From the NCBI RefSeq assembly GCF_036013645.1, contig NZ_CP107869.1:8494001-8558000 (forward strand): 64,000 bases of DNA. Reading direction: 5' to 3'. Positions 8,100-20,250 of the stretch are shown in pieces (position 1 is the first letter of the stretch; every line of letters starts with the position of its first letter). A model generated the notes under the pieces. That model saw only the letters and a program-made list of their open reading frames with translations. It was not told where the DNA came from and ran no database searches. The DNA is from Streptomyces sp. NBC_00490 (GTDB taxonomy: Bacteria; Actinomycetota; Actinomycetes; Streptomycetales; Streptomycetaceae). A program made the translations under genes and the position numbers.

Positions 8100-8703
8100 T
8101 CAGCCTGTGAGCTGCCGGTACGAGTACACCGCCGTGCTCACCGCGCACACGCCCGGCGCAATCACCTCCGCGCGGAGCGTGCAGCTGTGCGCGTCGTAGT
8201 CGACGCCCTCGGCCTCGAAGGCGCCCGTGCACACGCTGCGCTGCGGGAGCGCGAACAGGCTCTTCACCGTGCCCGTGACCGGCTGCCCGTCGAGCTTACG
8301 GGGCAGGTCGACCTGGAGCAGTGGACGGAGCTCGGGTAACAGCGTCCCCGTGGCGTCGTTCGAGGCGCACACCAGCCGTGTGTCCGTCACGAAGTCACAG
8401 CCCTGGATGTCGCGCACCGGCTTGTCCAGGGTGATCTGCCAGGCCTCGTCCAGCGCACCGCCGGTGGGCGGGGTGGCCGGGTTGAGCAGGGAGCGGGGAA
8501 GACCTGGAGTCTGTTCTACCCGCGCGCGATGTCCGGGTCGCCGACGTGGTTCCAGCCCTTGATCCGCAGGGCCGGCGGGATGGAGGCGAGCCCGCGGTAC
8601 AGCAGGGTGCCGTCCGCGCGGTTCACCGGTCGCCGCCGCCGTGCCCGCCGCGCCGAGCACGAGGGATCCCCATAAGCAGCCCAGGGTGAGGAAACGACGC
8701 TTC
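8100..8703 (-). pseudogene. Decayed secreted-protein gene (two frameshifts and a likely internal deletion)
   Basis: Three coding pieces lie in different frames. A signal-peptide-like start (KKRRFLTLGCLWGS then AAGTAAA, about 8699-8625) has no good start codon in frame. A middle piece reading GTLLYRGLASIPPALRIKGW then NHVGDPDIARG ends at a TAG near 8505. A C-terminal piece from about 8500 to 8100, in the first frame, contains LLNPATPPTGG, DIQGCDFVTDTRLVCASND and FEAEGVDYDA. The family I recall is a secreted actinomycete beta-propeller-like protein. In it the middle and C-terminal pieces are separated by several dozen residues that are missing here. It also holds a rare TTA codon. A sequencing error cannot explain the missing stretch. 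Confidence 0.6.
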
Positions 8704-8704
8704 T

Positions 8705-10372
8705 TCAGGCACCTGCCACGTCGACGAACACGGGGTTGGAATAGAACCACGTATCCGCCCACGGGTCACCGTTCCCGGGCTCGTGCGGGATCGGCCCGTT
8801 CGGGTCGACCGAGGCGCCGAGGTACCCCGCACCATGGCGGTTGCCGTCGCTGCCGCGCAGCCGGACGTAGAAGGACTCGTCCCCGGCGGTCAGCGGGATG
8901 CGCAGGGTGTACGTCCCCTTGCGGCCGCTGACGTCCACAGCGCGTACCACCTTGGTGTCCGGCGCCTGCCAGCTGTCCCGGTCGGTGACCGCGCCGCGCA
9001 CCGTGCCCCGGATCACGTCCACGTGCGCCAACTCGGGCAGGATTCCCTGCGGGTTGGGCCGGGACGCGGTCGTGACGGTGACGTACAGGCTGATCCGCTC
9101 GCCCTTGCGGACCCGCAACCGTCCGCCCAGCGTGACGCCCCGCCCGGTGTCGCAGTCCCGCTTGACCCGTACGTCGAGCCCGTCGAGCAGATGCCCGTGG
9201 TCCAGCCAGACGCGGCCCGCGCGCAGGCCCGCCATGACGGCGCGGTAGCCGTAGCGGGTGACGCCCACGTGGGTGCGGCTGAACTGGCCGGGCCAGAAGT
9301 CGCTGCCGGGCTGTGGGGTGTCGGTGTTCACCGGGTCGGGGAGTTTGCCGGTGCTGTCGAAGTTCTGGCCCGCCGGCCAGTCGCCGTTCTTCCAGGTGTC
9401 GAAGACGGTCCGGTGGTTGTCGGAGTTGGTGGTGATCGAGAACAGCCTGCCCTCGGCCAGCAGCGCGTCCCACAGCCCGCCGACGGTCGCCGTCGCCCAG
9501 TCGAAGCCGCCGTAGGTGAGGTAGGCGTCCGCCGGATAACCGGACCAGGACTGGGCGGTCGGCTTGTTCTCGTACTCGCCGCGGATCGAGGTCGCGCCGC
9601 GCCAGCCGGGGATGGCCGCGCCCTGGGCGCCCGGCGCGCCCTCCATGCCGATCATGATCTCGGGGGCCGCGTCCCGCCAGTTGCGCATCTCGTGCGGGGA
9701 GTCGATGCCGAGCCGCAGCGGGTGGTTGGCGAGGACGAGGACGTCGTCGACATAACCCGAACGGCGCTGCTCGGCCAGCCACTTGATCGCCTTGACGGCG
9801 TGCGCCTCGTTGCGGGCGGTGTCGGTCGCGCCGGCGGAGCCCTCGGTGTAGTTGAGCAGCTTGCCGTCGTAGGCGAGCTCGAACTGCGTGAGCAGGTCCA
9901 CCTCGTGGGGGCCGGGCGCCGCGAACACCGTGCAGTGCTCGGCCGCCGGGATGTACCACTCGAGACCCTGGAAGATCAGCTGACGCGGGTTCTCCGCACG
10001 GGCCTGGAGGATCTCCGCGTGTTCCAGCTTCGCGCCGTAGTGGGCGTGTCCGAAGTTGGAGTGCTCGTTGAAGACCATCCAGTCCAGGCCGTACTTGGCG
10101 GCCGCCTTGGCCTGCTGGGAGAAGGTGTACTTGGCGTCGTGGCTGTAGACGGAGTGGACGTGGTGGTCGCCCACCAGGTACGCCAGCCTCGGGTCGTCGC
10201 CGCCGTAGCGCTGCGGGGAGGCGGCGGCGGGCACGGCGGCGGAGCCGAGGGTGAACGCGGCGCCGAACAGGCCCGCGCGGCGCAGGAGTCCGCGCCTGGA
10301 CAGCCCTTGCGGATCGAGTGCGGCGGGCGAGACGGAGGGGTCGGCCCAGTCGGGCAGTTGCTGCTCGGTCAT
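8705..10372 (-). CDS. Tat-exported PHP-domain (CehA/McbA-like) metallohydrolase
   Basis: A 555-residue protein. The twin-arginine signal SRRGLLRRAGLFGAA starts at about residue 25, with cleavage near AAAS at about 50. The PHP metal motif DHHVHSVYSH lies at about 69-78, with further His/Asp clusters FNEHSNFGHAH, LANHP and TNSDNH. A beta-sandwich-like region follows from about 390. The PHP fold hydrolyses phosphoesters or related bonds with two or three metals; CehA-type members are known on carbamates. It is co-directional with, and just downstream of, the metallophosphoesterase gene (20-base gap), so both may act on a phosphorylated glycan or nucleotide outside the cell. The substrate is unknown. 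Confidence 0.85.
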   Translation of the reverse strand: MTEQQLPDWADPSVSPAALDPQGLSRRGLLRRAGLFGAAFTLGSAAVPAAASPQRYGGDDPRLAYLVGDHHVHSVYSHDAKYTFSQQAKAAAKYGLDWMVFNEHSNFGHAHYGAKLEHAEILQARAENPRQLIFQGLEWYIPAAEHCTVFAAPGPHEVDLLTQFELAYDGKLLNYTEGSAGATDTARNEAHAVKAIKWLAEQRRSGYVDDVLVLANHPLRLGIDSPHEMRNWRDAAPEIMIGMEGAPGAQGAAIPGWRGATSIRGEYENKPTAQSWSGYPADAYLTYGGFDWATATVGGLWDALLAEGRLFSITTNSDNHRTVFDTWKNGDWPAGQNFDSTGKLPDPVNTDTPQPGSDFWPGQFSRTHVGVTRYGYRAVMAGLRAGRVWLDHGHLLDGLDVRVKRDCDTGRGVTLGGRLRVRKGERISLYVTVTTASRPNPQGILPELAHVDVIRGTVRGAVTDRDSWQAPDTKVVRAVDVSGRKGTYTLRIPLTAGDESFYVRLRGSDGNRHGAGYLGASVDPNGPIPHEPGNGDPWADTWFYSNPVFVDVAGA

Positions 10373-10392
10373 GGTGATCCTCGAGAAGGGGT

Positions 10393-12216
10393 TCAGTGCG
10401 TCATGAAGGAGGTGACGGGCAGGGCCCGTTCGACGACGCGGACGTCACCGAGGCGTCCGTGCAGGATCTGGTCGATCTTCCCGCCGTACTCGTAGCCGCC
10501 CAGCAGCCAGGGGAGTCCGACCGAGGCGATGCCGGTCGAGGTGGCCTTCGGGTTGCGGACCACGGGGCAGCCCTCGACGTAGAGCGTGGTGTGCCTGCCG
10601 TCGTTGACGACCGCGAGGTGCCACCAGGTCTCCAGCGGGGTCTCCTGGCCCCAGTTGGTGGCGATTCCCTCCTGGTTGAGCGGACGCATCGCCCACTGCG
10701 GCTCGCGGTCGTTGGACAGCGACAGCGTGGCCAGCGGCTCGTCGGGATCGTCGCCCGTCTTGCCGGCGGCGCCGCCCGTGCCGGTGCGGCTGACGATGCC
10801 GGACCAGGCGTGATGGGAGGGGTCCCAGTCGGCGGGGAGCCGGTAGAAGGCCTCGATGGTGTAACCGGCCTTGAACGTCGCCGAGTTGATCGGGGCGCCG
10901 TCGACCGTGCGCAGATACGCGCCCTTCAGCGGGGACTTGTAGCCCTGGAACTCCAGGCTGCCGTGCCCGGGTTGATCGGGGTGGTGGTCGGCGGACCAGC
11001 CCAGCGCGCCGCCCCCGACGGTGACCAGGGAGAGGTCGTTGCCGCGGCCGGACAGGTCACGGACGGTGTCCTTCGCCGCCGACTCGAAGCGCCAGTAGGC
11101 GACCGTGCCCGGTATCAGCAGCCGCGACACGGGATGCTCCGCCCGCGCGGGCACCGGAGCGAAGTCGGAGAACCGCTCGGCGAAGTCGACCTCGACCGTG
11201 AAGCGGTCGGCGTCACCGCTGAGTTCGATCTCCTGCCGCTCCAGCTCGTTGAGACCCTTGCCCGCCCGGCCCAGGATCCACGGGGAGACCGTCTCGACGT
11301 CGATGACGTTCCGGTCGAGGTCGAAACGGTAGAGGCGGATCATCGCCGCGCCGCCGAAGTAGGGGTTCTGGTAGTTCGTCAGATGGAGGTGGACGTCATG
11401 TCCCGCCGCGTTCTTGCGGGTTGCGCGGCAGGCGGGCCAGTAGTGGCCGTTGAGGGTGAGGAAGATCTGGTCGTGGTCCTCGATCAGCCGGTCCCACAGC
11501 TGCTGGCCGTAGGCCGACAGGGTGTCGTCCTCGACGACCAGTTCGTGGGTGGTGAGGATGACGGGTGTCCTCGGGTGCCGGGCGAGGACGTCCTTCGCCC
11601 ACGCGTACCCCTTCGCCGACAGCCGCCAGTCCAGCGCCAGGACCATCCACTCGCGGCCCGCGGCCGTGAACAGGTGGAAGGTGTTGTAGCCGTCGGAAGA
11701 GGCGCCGCCGTAGGTCGGCCTGCCCCGGAACCGGTCCGGTCCGAAGGCGTCCAGATACGGCGTCGAGCCGCGCTGGTCGTCCGTCGACGACTTCACGTCG
11801 TGATTGCCGGCCAGGACGCTGTAGCCGACACCGCGCCGGTCCAGGAGCCTGAACGCCTCGCTGATCGCGGTGACTTCGGCCGCCGCACCGTTCTGTGTGA
11901 GGTCGCCCAGGTGGGACAGGAAGACGAGGTTCTCGTCCTTGCCGTGCTCCAGGAGATAGCGCAGGGACGCCTCGACCGGCGCCTTGTCGATGCTCGGCCC
12001 GTCGAAGAGGTACTGCGTGTCGGGCATCACCGCGAGGGTGAAGCGGCGGCTGTCGGTGTCGGGCCGCCAACGGCTCTGCGCGGCGGCCTCGGCCACGCCG
12101 GGCAGCGCGACGCCGGCCGTGGCGGCGGCACCGAGCAGTGCGGTCGCGCGGAGGAAACTGCGGCGTCCGGCGCCCGCCTGGGCATGCTCGGACCCGTGCT
12201 CATGCGAAGTGCACAC
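10393..12216 (-). CDS. Tat-exported metallophosphoesterase with C-terminal LamG-like domain
   Basis: Start chosen at GTG 12216, which has GGAG five bases upstream and gives a 607-residue protein with a twin-arginine-type signal (GRRSFLRATALLGAAATAG). The calcineurin-like motifs are in order: MPDTQY, SHLGDLTQNG, LAGNHD, TTHE and NGHYW, spanning about residues 50-300. After about 390 a concanavalin-like/LamG module follows (VAYWRFES, TIEAFYRLP, THLAVVNDG-type pattern), probably carbohydrate or wall binding. It sits between the beta-galactosidase gene and the PHP gene. It may remove phosphate or phosphodiester groups from imported or wall glycans. The substrate is not known. Confidence 0.87.
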   Translation of the reverse strand: MCTSHEHGSEHAQAGAGRRSFLRATALLGAAATAGVALPGVAEAAAQSRWRPDTDSRRFTLAVMPDTQYLFDGPSIDKAPVEASLRYLLEHGKDENLVFLSHLGDLTQNGAAAEVTAISEAFRLLDRRGVGYSVLAGNHDVKSSTDDQRGSTPYLDAFGPDRFRGRPTYGGASSDGYNTFHLFTAAGREWMVLALDWRLSAKGYAWAKDVLARHPRTPVILTTHELVVEDDTLSAYGQQLWDRLIEDHDQIFLTLNGHYWPACRATRKNAAGHDVHLHLTNYQNPYFGGAAMIRLYRFDLDRNVIDVETVSPWILGRAGKGLNELERQEIELSGDADRFTVEVDFAERFSDFAPVPARAEHPVSRLLIPGTVAYWRFESAAKDTVRDLSGRGNDLSLVTVGGGALGWSADHHPDQPGHGSLEFQGYKSPLKGAYLRTVDGAPINSATFKAGYTIEAFYRLPADWDPSHHAWSGIVSRTGTGGAAGKTGDDPDEPLATLSLSNDREPQWAMRPLNQEGIATNWGQETPLETWWHLAVVNDGRHTTLYVEGCPVVRNPKATSTGIASVGLPWLLGGYEYGGKIDQILHGRLGDVRVVERALPVTSFMTH

Positions 12217-12251
12217 GTGTGCTCCGTAAAAGGGGTGACATCCGGTGGAGT

Positions 12252-15172
<2,921 letters not shown>

Positions 15173-15176
<4 letters not shown>

Positions 15177-16012
15177 CCGCGCACGGCTCCCTTCGCGAGG
15201 TCGCCGATGATCTGCTTGGCACCGACCGCGAACACGATCAGCAGCGGGACGAGGGCGAGCAGGGCGCCGGTCATCACGATGCCGTAGTCGGTGGTGCCGT
15301 GGGTGCCGTTGAGCTGGGACAGCGCGACCTGGAGGGTCACGTTGTCCGGGTTGGTGAGGGCGATCAGGGGCCAGGCGAAGTCGTTCCACTGCCCCATGAA
15401 GGTGAAGATGCCGAGGAAGGCGAGGCCGGGGCGGACCACCGGGAGCGCCACGTGCCAGTACTGGCGCAGGAAGTTGGCGCCGTCGAGCCTGGAGGCGTCG
15501 AGCAGTTCGTCGTGGATGGCGGTCTTCATGTACTGGCGCATCCAGAAGATGCCGAAGGCGTTGGCCGCGGCCGGCACGATCAGCGAGGTCATCGAGCCGA
15601 TCCAGCCGATCTTCGCCATGAGGACGAACTGCGGGATGACCGACAGCTGCGCCGGCACCATGAAGATGACCATGAGCAGTCCGAACAGCGGCCCCTTGCC
15701 GGGGAACGCGAACTTGGCGAAGACGAACGCGGCGAGGGAGTCGAAGAGCAGGACCAGGAAGGTCACCGACGCCGCGACCAGCAGTGAGTTCCACATCGAC
15801 CCGAAGAAGTCGATGGCGTCGAAGAGGTTGCGGACGTTCTGAAGGAAGTGCGTGCCCGGCAGCAGCTTCGGCGGGTACGAGAAGATCTCCGTCGAGCTGT
15901 GCGTCGACATGATCACGGCCCAGTAGAACGGGAAGGCCGAGATCAGCGTGCCGAGGATCAGCGGGAGGTGCAGCGCGATCCCTCTGCGGCGGGACCCCTT
16001 GATGGATGCCAT
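15173..16012 (-). CDS. Carbohydrate ABC transporter permease (MalG type)
   Basis: A 279-residue inner-membrane protein with about six helices. The EAA loop that docks the ATPase is in LLDASRLDGANFLRQYWHVALP (about 185-206). The start ATG at 16012 gives MASIKGSRRRG. It is the second permease of a CUT1 importer with the upstream MalF-type gene, and overlaps the beta-galactosidase gene by four bases. As usual in Streptomyces no ATPase gene is present; the shared MsiK ATPase probably serves it (known for such importers, not seen here). Confidence 0.92.
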
Positions 16013-16026
16013 GATGCGGGCCCTTC

Positions 16027-16977
16027 CTAGTCGCCGCGGCGCTGCACGAGGCGCCAGTTGATGATCGAGAAGAGGACGACGACGAGGAAGATGCCCCACG
16101 CCACGGCGGCGCCGTACCCGAAGTCGTTGTTGTCGAAGGTCTGCTGGAAGAAGTAGAGGACCATCGTCTGGCCCGAGTGGCCCGGACCGCCCGCGAACGT
16201 CGAGTCGTTGGACGAGGTCTGGAGCAGAACCTGTGGTTCGGAGAAGCTCTGCAGACCGGTGACGGTCGAGACGACGAGCACGAAGAGCAGCGTGGGCCGC
16301 AGCAGCGGCAGCGTGATCCGGAAGAAGGTCTGGACGGGCCCGGCGCCGTCCATGCGGGCCGCCTCGTACAGGTCGCTCGGGACGGTCTGGAGGCCGGCGA
16401 GGAAGATGATGGCGTTGTAGCCGGTCCACTGCCAGGTCATCAGCGCCGCGATGGTGACCTTGATGCCCCAGGGCGTGTTCAGCCAGGCGACCTGGTCGAT
16501 CCCGACCGCGTGCAGGACCGCGTTCACCATGCCGGCGTTGGTGGAGAAGATCGAGCCGAAGACGATCGCGATGGCGACGACCGAGGTGACGTTCGGCAGG
16601 AAGTACGCGACGCGGTACAGGCTCTTGAACCGGACCGCCGAGTTGAGCATCACGGCCGTGATCATCGCCATGAGGATCATGGGGAAGGTGGCCATCGCCC
16701 AGATGATGATCGTGTTGCCGATCGAGTTCCAGAAGTCGCTGTCGCTCAGCAGGTACCGGTACTGCGAGAGCCCGGCCCACTCCATCGAGCCGAGGCCGTC
16801 CCAGCGGTGGAAGGACAGATAGAGCGAGAAGCCGACCGGGAACAGGCCGAAGCCCAGGAAGATCAGATAGAAGGGCGAGATCGCGGCGTAGAGGTGCCAG
16901 TACTTGCGGAAGCCCTTCTTCGGTCCGACCGCGGAGGGCTGGACCACGGCGGGCGGGGTCTGCTCGAGGACGGCCAT
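16027..16977 (-). CDS. Carbohydrate ABC transporter permease (MalF type)
   Basis: A 316-residue protein started at the ATG at 16977, which overlaps the TGA of the binding-protein gene (TGATG). It has six predicted helices. The EAA loop is DLYEAARMDGAGPVQTFFRI at about 208-227. Together with the MalG-type permease and the lipoprotein it forms a CUT1 oligosaccharide importer. The stop lies 14 bases before the next permease start. Confidence 0.92.
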   Translation of the reverse strand: MAVLEQTPPAVVQPSAVGPKKGFRKYWHLYAAISPFYLIFLGFGLFPVGFSLYLSFHRWDGLGSMEWAGLSQYRYLLSDSDFWNSIGNTIIIWAMATFPMILMAMITAVMLNSAVRFKSLYRVAYFLPNVTSVVAIAIVFGSIFSTNAGMVNAVLHAVGIDQVAWLNTPWGIKVTIAALMTWQWTGYNAIIFLAGLQTVPSDLYEAARMDGAGPVQTFFRITLPLLRPTLLFVLVVSTVTGLQSFSEPQVLLQTSSNDSTFAGGPGHSGQTMVLYFFQQTFDNNDFGYGAAVAWGIFLVVVLFSIINWRLVQRRGD

Positions 16978-18263
16978 CAGTAGCTCACCCCCAGGTGCTT
17001 CGCGATGCGACGGCACTTGCTCATGGCGTCACTCCAGGCTTTCTCGGGGTTCTTGCCGAGGACGCCGACGTTCTTGATCTCGTCCTTGATGGGCTGCCCG
17101 AGCGCGATGTCGTACGGGCTGTTGTAGGCGACGACGATCTTCTGCGCGGCGGGTCCGAAGACGTCGGTCGTGACCTGGCCGCCGAAGAAGTCGTCCGGCT
17201 CCTGCATCTGCTTGAGGTCGTAGGAGGCGGGCGTGGAGGGGAAGAGGCCCGCGTCGACGTAACCCTGCGCCTGGTTGGGCGAGTTGAGCATCCAGGTGAT
17301 GATCCGGAAGGCCTGCTCGGGCTCGCGGCACGCCTTCGTGATCGACAGGAACGAGCCGCCGTTGTTGGCGGGCCGCACCGGCATGTCGGCCACCCTCCAC
17401 CTGCCCTTCGTCTTCGGCACGCCGTTCTTGATGTCGAAGCTGGCCCAGGAGGCGCCGAGTTGGCTCGGCAGCTTGCCGTCCTGGATGGCCGACAACTGGT
17501 CCGGGGTACCGCTGACCAGGTCCGAGACGATCCCGCGCCGCTTGGCCTCGACGGCCAGCGCCCAGGCGTCGCGCACATGCTGCTGGTCACCGATGAAGTG
17601 GCGGTCCTTGTCCACGTACCGCTTCGCGCCCTGCTGCACGATGTTCTCGAAGACGGCGTTGACGTCGGTGAGCAGCTTGGCGTCGGGGACGCGCTTGCCG
17701 AGCCGCACACCCGCGTCGAAGAACTTCTCCCAGGTGTTCAGTTCGCTCGACACGTCGGCGGGTTCGTACGGCAGTCCGGCTTTGCGGAAGACCTCGTACT
17801 GGTAGTAGTGCGCGACCGGCCCGCAGTCGATCGGGAAGCCGACCATCGTGCCGTCGTCGGCGACGCCCTGGTCCCACTTCCAGGGCAGGTACTGGTCCTT
17901 GTACTTCTCCGCGCCCAGCGTCCGCAGATCGATGAACTGGTCCGCGTTCGGCAGATAGGCGGCCATGTCCTCGCCCTTGAGCCCCGCGATGTCGGGGATA
18001 TGGGCCTTGCCGGTGATCGTGGTGATGAGCTTGGAGCGGTACTGGCCGCCGATCTGGATGGCCTGGAGGTCGACCGAACTGTCGTAGCGGGCCTTGGCGT
18101 TCTTGACGACGGTGTCGCTCAGGCCGCCGCTCCAGTACCACAGGACCATGTTCCGGCCGGTCGAGCCGGTCGGAACGGCACAGCCGGACGCCAGGCCGCC
18201 GAGCGCCGTGGCGGCCGTACCGGCCAGGCCCGCGCGCAGCAGGCCTCTTCGTGAGAGCCGCAC
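16977..18263 (-). CDS. Sugar-binding lipoprotein of ABC importer
   Basis: A 428-residue substrate-binding protein when started at GTG 18263. The N-terminus MRLSRRGLLRAGLAG carries a twin-arginine motif, followed by a lipobox LASGC, so it is a Tat-type lipoprotein. An upstream ATG at 18302 is in frame. However, the sequence between them matches a leader found before another gene in the window, which favours 18263. The body is a family-1 extracellular solute-binding protein (VLWYWSGG start, many aromatic residues for stacking sugars). It is followed directly by its two permeases. The likely ligand is an oligosaccharide containing galactose, mannose or fucose, judged from the enzymes in the locus. 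Confidence 0.9.
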   Translation of the reverse strand: MRLSRRGLLRAGLAGTAATALGGLASGCAVPTGSTGRNMVLWYWSGGLSDTVVKNAKARYDSSVDLQAIQIGGQYRSKLITTITGKAHIPDIAGLKGEDMAAYLPNADQFIDLRTLGAEKYKDQYLPWKWDQGVADDGTMVGFPIDCGPVAHYYQYEVFRKAGLPYEPADVSSELNTWEKFFDAGVRLGKRVPDAKLLTDVNAVFENIVQQGAKRYVDKDRHFIGDQQHVRDAWALAVEAKRRGIVSDLVSGTPDQLSAIQDGKLPSQLGASWASFDIKNGVPKTKGRWRVADMPVRPANNGGSFLSITKACREPEQAFRIITWMLNSPNQAQGYVDAGLFPSTPASYDLKQMQEPDDFFGGQVTTDVFGPAAQKIVVAYNSPYDIALGQPIKDEIKNVGVLGKNPEKAWSDAMSKCRRIAKHLGVSY

Positions 18264-18271
18264 AGCTCCCA

Positions 18272-18293
18272 CCGCCTTTCGGGGGTTTTCGGG
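18272..18293 (-). repeat. Leader-type repeat before the binding-protein gene
   Basis: On the minus strand CCCGAAAACCCCCGAAAGGC runs just upstream of the lipoprotein start. It reappears with one base less at 29058-29078, upstream of the ATP-grasp start. Both copies end in GAAAGGCGG, which acts as the ribosome-binding site. This supports GTG 18263 as the start. Confidence 0.6.
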
Positions 18294-18313
18294 TCTTCGC
18301 ATATGTACGGGGG

Positions 18314-19339
18314 TCAGAACTGCCGTGCGGGGGGAGTGACAGGGGCGTACTGGACGGGAGGCCCGGGGTCGGCCGGGATCCGGTCGGACAGAAAACCGTA
18401 TGCAGTCTTCAGTTCGCGGTCGGCGAGCGACCGCCACCAGCGGTCGACGCCGTACCAGCCGGGTGCGGCCAGCGCCCCGCCCGGATGCCGGACGGACAGC
18501 CCGGCCGCGAGCGCCGCGAACCGCAGTCGCTCCTCCAGCGGCCAGCCGCCGAGCGAGGCCGCGACGAAGCTCGCGCCGAACACGTCCCCGGCGCCCGTCG
18601 CGTCCAGGACATCGATGTCGAGGGCCGGGACGTCCGCGTACTCGCCGGTGGTCTGGTCCACGGCCACCGCGCCGTCCCCGCCCCGCGTGACCACGGCGAC
18701 CGGCACCAGCTCGGAGAGCGTGCCGAGCGCCGCGACCGCGCTGTCGGTGCGGGTGTAGGCCATCGCCTCGGTCTCGTTGGGGAGGAAGGCGTGGCACAGC
18801 TTCAGCTGGTCCAGCAGGTCCGTGGACCACTGCCGGGTGGGGTCCCAGCCGACGTCGGCGTAGATGTGGGTGCCGTTCGCCGCGGCCCTGGCGATCCACT
18901 CGCGGGGTTCGGCCTCGAGGTGCACGAGGGCGGTGCGCGCCTCGGGCGGGTCGCCCATCAGCACGTCCTGCGAGTAGGGGGGCTCCTGGCCGTGGGTGAC
19001 CAGGGCGCGGTCGTTTCCGTGAGCGAGGGAGACGGTGACGGGGGTGGGCCAGCCGTCCGCGGTGCGGGAGAGCGAGAGGTCGACGCCCTCCTGGTCGTCG
19101 AGGACGTCCCGGCAGTACTCGCCGTAGAAGTCGTCGCCGAAGACCGTCGCCAGGGAGGTCCTGAGGCCGAAGCGGGACGCGGCGACCGCCAGGTTGGCGA
19201 TGCCGCCGGGGCCGCAGCCCATGCCGGCCGTCCAGATCTCCTCGCCCGGCGTCGGCGGCCCGCCCAGACCCGTGAGGACGAGGTCGTAGAAGAGCAGCCC
19301 GGTCAGCAGTACATCGGGCCGGTCGTCGTCCACGCGCAC
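18314..19339 (-). CDS. PfkB family carbohydrate kinase
   Basis: A 341-residue ribokinase-like protein. The N-terminal glycine-rich signature is GMGCGPGGIANLAVAASRFG (about 39-58), and the C-terminal active-site motif DATGAGDVFGASF (about 236-248) contains the catalytic Asp. The start is a GTG at 19339 preceded by GAGAGGAT. It is the first gene of the leftward glycan operon, divergent from the DeoR regulator. It should phosphorylate a sugar released by the glycosidases, or a nucleoside. PfkB members of this group act on hexoses; the exact sugar cannot be told. Confidence 0.9.
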   Translation of the reverse strand: MRVDDDRPDVLLTGLLFYDLVLTGLGGPPTPGEEIWTAGMGCGPGGIANLAVAASRFGLRTSLATVFGDDFYGEYCRDVLDDQEGVDLSLSRTADGWPTPVTVSLAHGNDRALVTHGQEPPYSQDVLMGDPPEARTALVHLEAEPREWIARAAANGTHIYADVGWDPTRQWSTDLLDQLKLCHAFLPNETEAMAYTRTDSAVAALGTLSELVPVAVVTRGGDGAVAVDQTTGEYADVPALDIDVLDATGAGDVFGASFVAASLGGWPLEERLRFAALAAGLSVRHPGGALAAPGWYGVDRWWRSLADRELKTAYGFLSDRIPADPGPPVQYAPVTPPARQF

Positions 19340-19464
19340 ATCCTCTCGTCCGGCGCCCCATGACGGAGCTCGTCAAAACTCTTCAATTTCGATGACCGGA
19401 ATCGTGCGCCGCTCCGCGACATTGGTCAATACCTGAGCAGAAGTGAGCATGGAAATGATTGGCA
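19340..19464. promoter_or_regulatory. Divergent promoter region of the glycan-use locus
   Basis: This AT-richer gap separates the leftward PfkB/transport operon from the rightward DeoR/glycosidase operon. A possible leftward -35 (TTGACC, complement of 19423-19428) is visible. The patch CAAAACTCTTCAATTTC (19375-19391) could hold DeoR sites. No box is certain. Confidence 0.5.
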
Positions 19465-20250
19465 ATGACGAGTACTGTTCACGTCGTGCTGGCAGAACGA
19501 CGACATCAACTCATCCTGCGGGCCCTGCGCTCCGGTGGTCCCGCGGCCGTGACCGACCTCTCCGAGCAGCTGGGTGTGAGCCCCGCCACGATCAGGCGTG
19601 ACCTGGTCAAACTCGAGGAGGACGGGCTGCTCACCCGCGTCCACGGCGGTGCCCGTGCCGAGGAGGGCGACCAGCCCTTCGACGAGGTCGCCGAGGTGCG
19701 GGTGGCCGAGAAGGACGCCATAGCCGCGCATGCGGCGGGGCTGATCGAGGACGGGCAGTCGGTGCTGCTCGACATCGGCACCACCGCCTACCGCCTGGCC
19801 CGCCAGCTGCACGGCCGCCGTCTCACCGTGATCACCAGCAACCTGGTGGTCTACGAGGAGCTCGCCGACGACGAGGGCATCGAGCTGGTCCTGCTCGGCG
19901 GCATGGTCCGCCGCGAGTACCGCTCCCTGGTCGGCTTCCTCACCGAGGACAACCTCCGCCAGCTGCACGCCGACTGGCTCTTCCTCGGCACCAGTGGAGT
20001 GCGCCCCGGTGGGCAGGTGATGGACACGACGGTCGTCGAGGTGCCGGTCAAGCGCGCCATGATCAAGGCGAGCGAGAGGATCGTGCTGCTCGCCGACGCG
20101 GCGAAGTTCCCGGGTACGGGGATGGCGAAGGTCTGCGGTCCCGAGGACCTGGACGTGGTGGTGACGAACGCGCCGGTGAACGCGGCGACGCGGGCCTCCC
20201 TGGAGGAGGCGGGTGTCGCGGTGGTCGTGGCAGGAAAGGTACAAGCGTGA
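19465..20250 (+). CDS. DeoR family transcriptional regulator
   Basis: A 261-residue protein. The N-terminal helix-turn-helix is VTDLSEQLGVSPATIRRDL (about 29-47), followed by GLLTRVHGGA, the DeoR hallmark. The sugar-phosphate-sensing domain (DIGTTAYRLARQL, TSNLVVYEEL, LLGGMVRREYRSLVG) fills the rest. ATG 19465 was chosen; GTG 19489 would also work. Its last codons overlap the start of the GH4 gene. DeoR proteins are usually repressors lifted by a phosphorylated sugar, so the product of the divergent PfkB kinase is a good candidate inducer (inference). Confidence 0.92.
   Translation: MTSTVHVVLAERRHQLILRALRSGGPAAVTDLSEQLGVSPATIRRDLVKLEEDGLLTRVHGGARAEEGDQPFDEVAEVRVAEKDAIAAHAAGLIEDGQSVLLDIGTTAYRLARQLHGRRLTVITSNLVVYEELADDEGIELVLLGGMVRREYRSLVGFLTEDNLRQLHADWLFLGTSGVRPGGQVMDTTVVEVPVKRAMIKASERIVLLADAAKFPGTGMAKVCGPEDLDVVVTNAPVNAATRASLEEAGVAVVVAGKVQA

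Noticed and set aside
16977..19376. 799-codon frame joining the binding protein to an upstream piece
   Set aside because: The upstream piece is the wrong frame of the PfkB kinase gene; the lipoprotein signal marks the true start.
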